Assembly (NCBI GenBank): GCA_964211495.1
Contig: CAXORL010000001.1
Location: 434,001 to 498,000, forward strand
DNA: 64,000 nucleotides
Source of the DNA: Faucicola osloensis_B
GTDB lineage: Bacteria; Pseudomonadota; Gammaproteobacteria; Pseudomonadales; Moraxellaceae
Direction of reading: 5' to 3'
Shown here: piece after piece, positions 62,188-64,000 of the stretch
Layout: every line of letters starts with the position of its first letter
How positions within the stretch are numbered: position 1 is the first letter of the stretch
Translations under genes and position numbers: made by a program
The notes under the pieces: generated by a model
Seen by the model: only the letters and a program-made list of their open reading frames with translations
The model's database searches: none
Told to the model about the DNA's origin: nothing

Positions 62188-64000
62188 TTAATGGGTTTGT
62201 GTTTTTTTAACAGCTTGCGTAGTATCAGTCACTGGACTAGCCACTGAATCAGCCAGTGGGTTGGCGTTTGCAGGACGGCTAATCGCCGAGCTTTGATACA
62301 TCTGTTTGGCTAACACCATGCCTGCCTGTACCGCTCGGTTAATGCCATCACGGGGGTCATCGACCAAGCCGTTTTTAGTCCAGTTACGTTCAACCAATAC
62401 CGCTACCGCTTTATCCCATTTGCCATTTTTATCTTTTAGCCCATAGACAAACCATTTATACGGACGAGCATAACACGCCACCGATGGCTGAGCTTTGCCT
62501 GCGCGAATGTCCGCATTGTTACACAGATTTGCCACCATACTGGCGGTGACATTGGGGGTATAAAAGCTGCGACCGTTTTGTGTGGTTGGGTAGTTAAAGC
62601 CGGGTGTGCCTGTTTTGCCCACCATCACGCCCTGTGTCCAGGCACAGCTACCAATCGCTTGGTTACAGGCAGCAAAACCTGTGCCATTGCCGCCGCCCAA
62701 GCCTGTGCCTGCTAGCAGCGTACCTGATAATAAATTGAGCGCACCACGGGCGTCAGATTGGTTGATATTGAGAGGCATGGCACCGAGTTGGCTGGTAGCT
62801 GTGGTCAATGTTTCTTGACTTTGGGCATCGCCTCGCCAGGCTTTAGGACGAAGTGGAATTTGATTGACGCCCCACAAATCCTCAATCAAATGCACGCCAC
62901 GACGCTGGGTCGCGCCATTATCGGCAATCAGCAGATTGGCAAACATATCCGACACACCCAGTACCGAGGTTTTGGCATTACCTGCGCCAAACACTTGGTT
63001 CATGCTGGCATTGAGCATATCGCCCCCTTGACGACACGCCCCGTTCATACGTCCGCCATTGGCTTTGACACAGCTTGCCACTTGGCTTTCGGTAAATTGC
63101 AATTGTTTGGTGGTGTAATCTTGCTTGCCATCGGTGAGCAGTACACCTGAAAAATAGCGGCTTTGTAGCATCGGGTCGCTATTATAGGCTTTACCAAACA
63201 ATAAATCTTTAAATCCGCAATTCACTCCCCCTTTATCCGCGCAATTCACACTCCAGCCCATGTCATCACTGGCTTTTTTCAAGGCTGGCATACCTGGGCA
63301 AACGCCTTGTCGGTCACGTTGCAATGACATCGCACTGGTCGTGCGTTGACAATATAAAAAATTCGCCACTTTTTCGGTAGATGAGCTTGCTATCACTTGT
63401 TTGAGATATTGCGCTTCAGGGGTTTGCATATTTTTAAACCGTGGATTGGCGCGTACCAGTGCCAATGCTTGTACGGTTTTAACGGTCGAACCAGGGTACA
63501 CGGTTTGGTATAACGCATGGTTCATGAGGTTTTGCTTGCTCCAGTCTTTTTTCCACAGTATCGGGCAACCCGTGGGCTTAATCGTGGTATCGCCATTATC
63601 GGCACGGTAGCAGTTGGAGTCAGCGCTAGCAAGGGCAAGCACCCCTTGGGTTTTGACATCAATCACCGCGATACCGATACTGCGTACCAAGGCATTCTCA
63701 TACATGCCATTGGCGACGTTTTGCAACGCAGGCGATAGCACGCTATTACAGTCCGCGCCATTAGGGTTATTGGTGACACAATCCGCTACTTGCTGGGCGG
63801 TGGTCTGTACGGCAGGATTCAGGGTTAACGCCATGTTATAGCCAATTTTGATATCCGAGCCATCGACATTGATACTATTGATTGGCGGTGCCGTGAGTTT
63901 TTGCCACCAGCTGCGTTGATCATTTTTTTGTTGGTAGCTTTGATAAGCGTCCAACAACTGACGGTCAAAATGGCTGGCGTGAATGTTGGACAATTCGCTA
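62188..64000 (-). CDS. Penicillin-binding-type transpeptidase, N-terminus beyond the window
   Basis: At least 601 residues. The transpeptidase active-site serine motif is S169-T170-V171-K172 (YPGSTVKT) counted from a TTG at 63993. The KTGT motif (MVGKTGTPGFNYP) lies near residue 475. A classical SxN motif is not obvious. The protein is unusually cysteine-rich for a PBP (several Cys between 70 and 340). The frame stays open to the right edge with no ATG, so the true start and any membrane anchor are outside. The C-terminus is Ala/Asn/Thr-rich. Probably periplasmic cell-wall enzyme; acts with the FHA-like partner. Confidence 0.6.
   Translation of the reverse strand, partial: SELSNIHASHFDRQLLDAYQSYQQKNDQRSWWQKLTAPPINSINVDGSDIKIGYNMALTLNPAVQTTAQQVADCVTNNPNGADCNSVLSPALQNVANGMYENALVRSIGIAVIDVKTQGVLALASADSNCYRADNGDTTIKPTGCPILWKKDWSKQNLMNHALYQTVYPGSTVKTVQALALVRANPRFKNMQTPEAQYLKQVIASSSTEKVANFLYCQRTTSAMSLQRDRQGVCPGMPALKKASDDMGWSVNCADKGGVNCGFKDLLFGKAYNSDPMLQSRYFSGVLLTDGKQDYTTKQLQFTESQVASCVKANGGRMNGACRQGGDMLNASMNQVFGAGNAKTSVLGVSDMFANLLIADNGATQRRGVHLIEDLWGVNQIPLRPKAWRGDAQSQETLTTATSQLGAMPLNINQSDARGALNLLSGTLLAGTGLGGGNGTGFAACNQAIGSCAWTQGVMVGKTGTPGFNYPTTQNGRSFYTPNVTASMVANLCNNADIRAGKAQPSVACYARPYKWFVYGLKDKNGKWDKAVAVLVERNWTKNGLVDDPRDGINRAVQAGMVLAKQMYQSSAISRPANANPLADSVASPVTDTTQAVKKTQTH

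Noticed and set aside
1..64000. Mobile elements, prophage, CRISPR or tRNA genes
   Set aside because: No transposase, integrase, phage gene, regularly spaced repeat array or tRNA-like fold was found on either strand.

Overview
The window is a gene-dense bacterial chromosome segment (about 50 protein genes, no RNA genes, no mobile element, no CRISPR array). Moderate GC, gamma-proteobacterial gene families and the particular set of housekeeping and lipid genes suggest a Moraxellaceae member, most likely Moraxella/Faucicola (M. osloensis-like) or a close relative. That placement is inference from protein character, not from a search.

Layout. 0.1-3.1 kb: zinc-type ABC transporter znuCB, then mnmA on the minus strand. 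3.4-10.5 kb: a membrane-anchored metallophosphoesterase, a TetR regulator divergent from an emrAB multidrug pump, and the potassium transporter kup. 10.6-12.3 kb: exonuclease VII (xseB, xseA). 12.6-22.9 kb: an almost complete sulfate-assimilation block: sulfate-binding lipoprotein, cysTWA importer, sat, cysI with its DUF934 partner, cysH and cysG (siroheme for CysI). No APS kinase is present. 23.1-28.9 kb: gamma-glutamyltransferase, nitronate monooxygenase-like protein, folE, fabI, a DUF1275 membrane protein and a small acidic protein. 29.3-40.4 kb: recC-recB-recD, all longer than the E. coli proteins. 40.5-46.5 kb: hpt, a hypothetical protein with a RoxA-type ribosomal oxygenase, an acyl-CoA ligase and a FAD oxidoreductase.

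46.6-55.8 kb is the most interesting accessory-looking block. It holds a fasciclin lipoprotein, a renalase-like FAD protein and an SDR on the plus strand. On the minus strand is an operon of SDR, COG2907-type FAD oxidoreductase, DUF1365, cyclopropane-fatty-acid-synthase-like methyltransferase and DUF2177. A TetR regulator and a PHA-system protein follow. The same 9+4+9 inverted repeat occurs exactly twice, once at each end of the block, and looks like the operator of a single lipid-modification regulon.

56-64 kb: a BASS-type transporter, an ElaA acetyltransferase overlapping thiE, a D-lactate dehydrogenase-like flavoprotein, an RluA-family pseudouridine synthase, and, at the right edge, a Pro/Gln-rich protein with an FHA-like C-terminus beside a penicillin-binding-type transpeptidase cut by the window end.

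Across the window, a 13-base word (AAATAGCCTAAGC) occurs exactly four times, once in each of cysG, recC, recB and recD. It is always on the coding strand, in the same reading frame (Asn-Ser-Leu-Ser) and in apparent linkers. This is far above chance and is proposed as a DNA-uptake-sequence-like or other genome-wide repeated signal.
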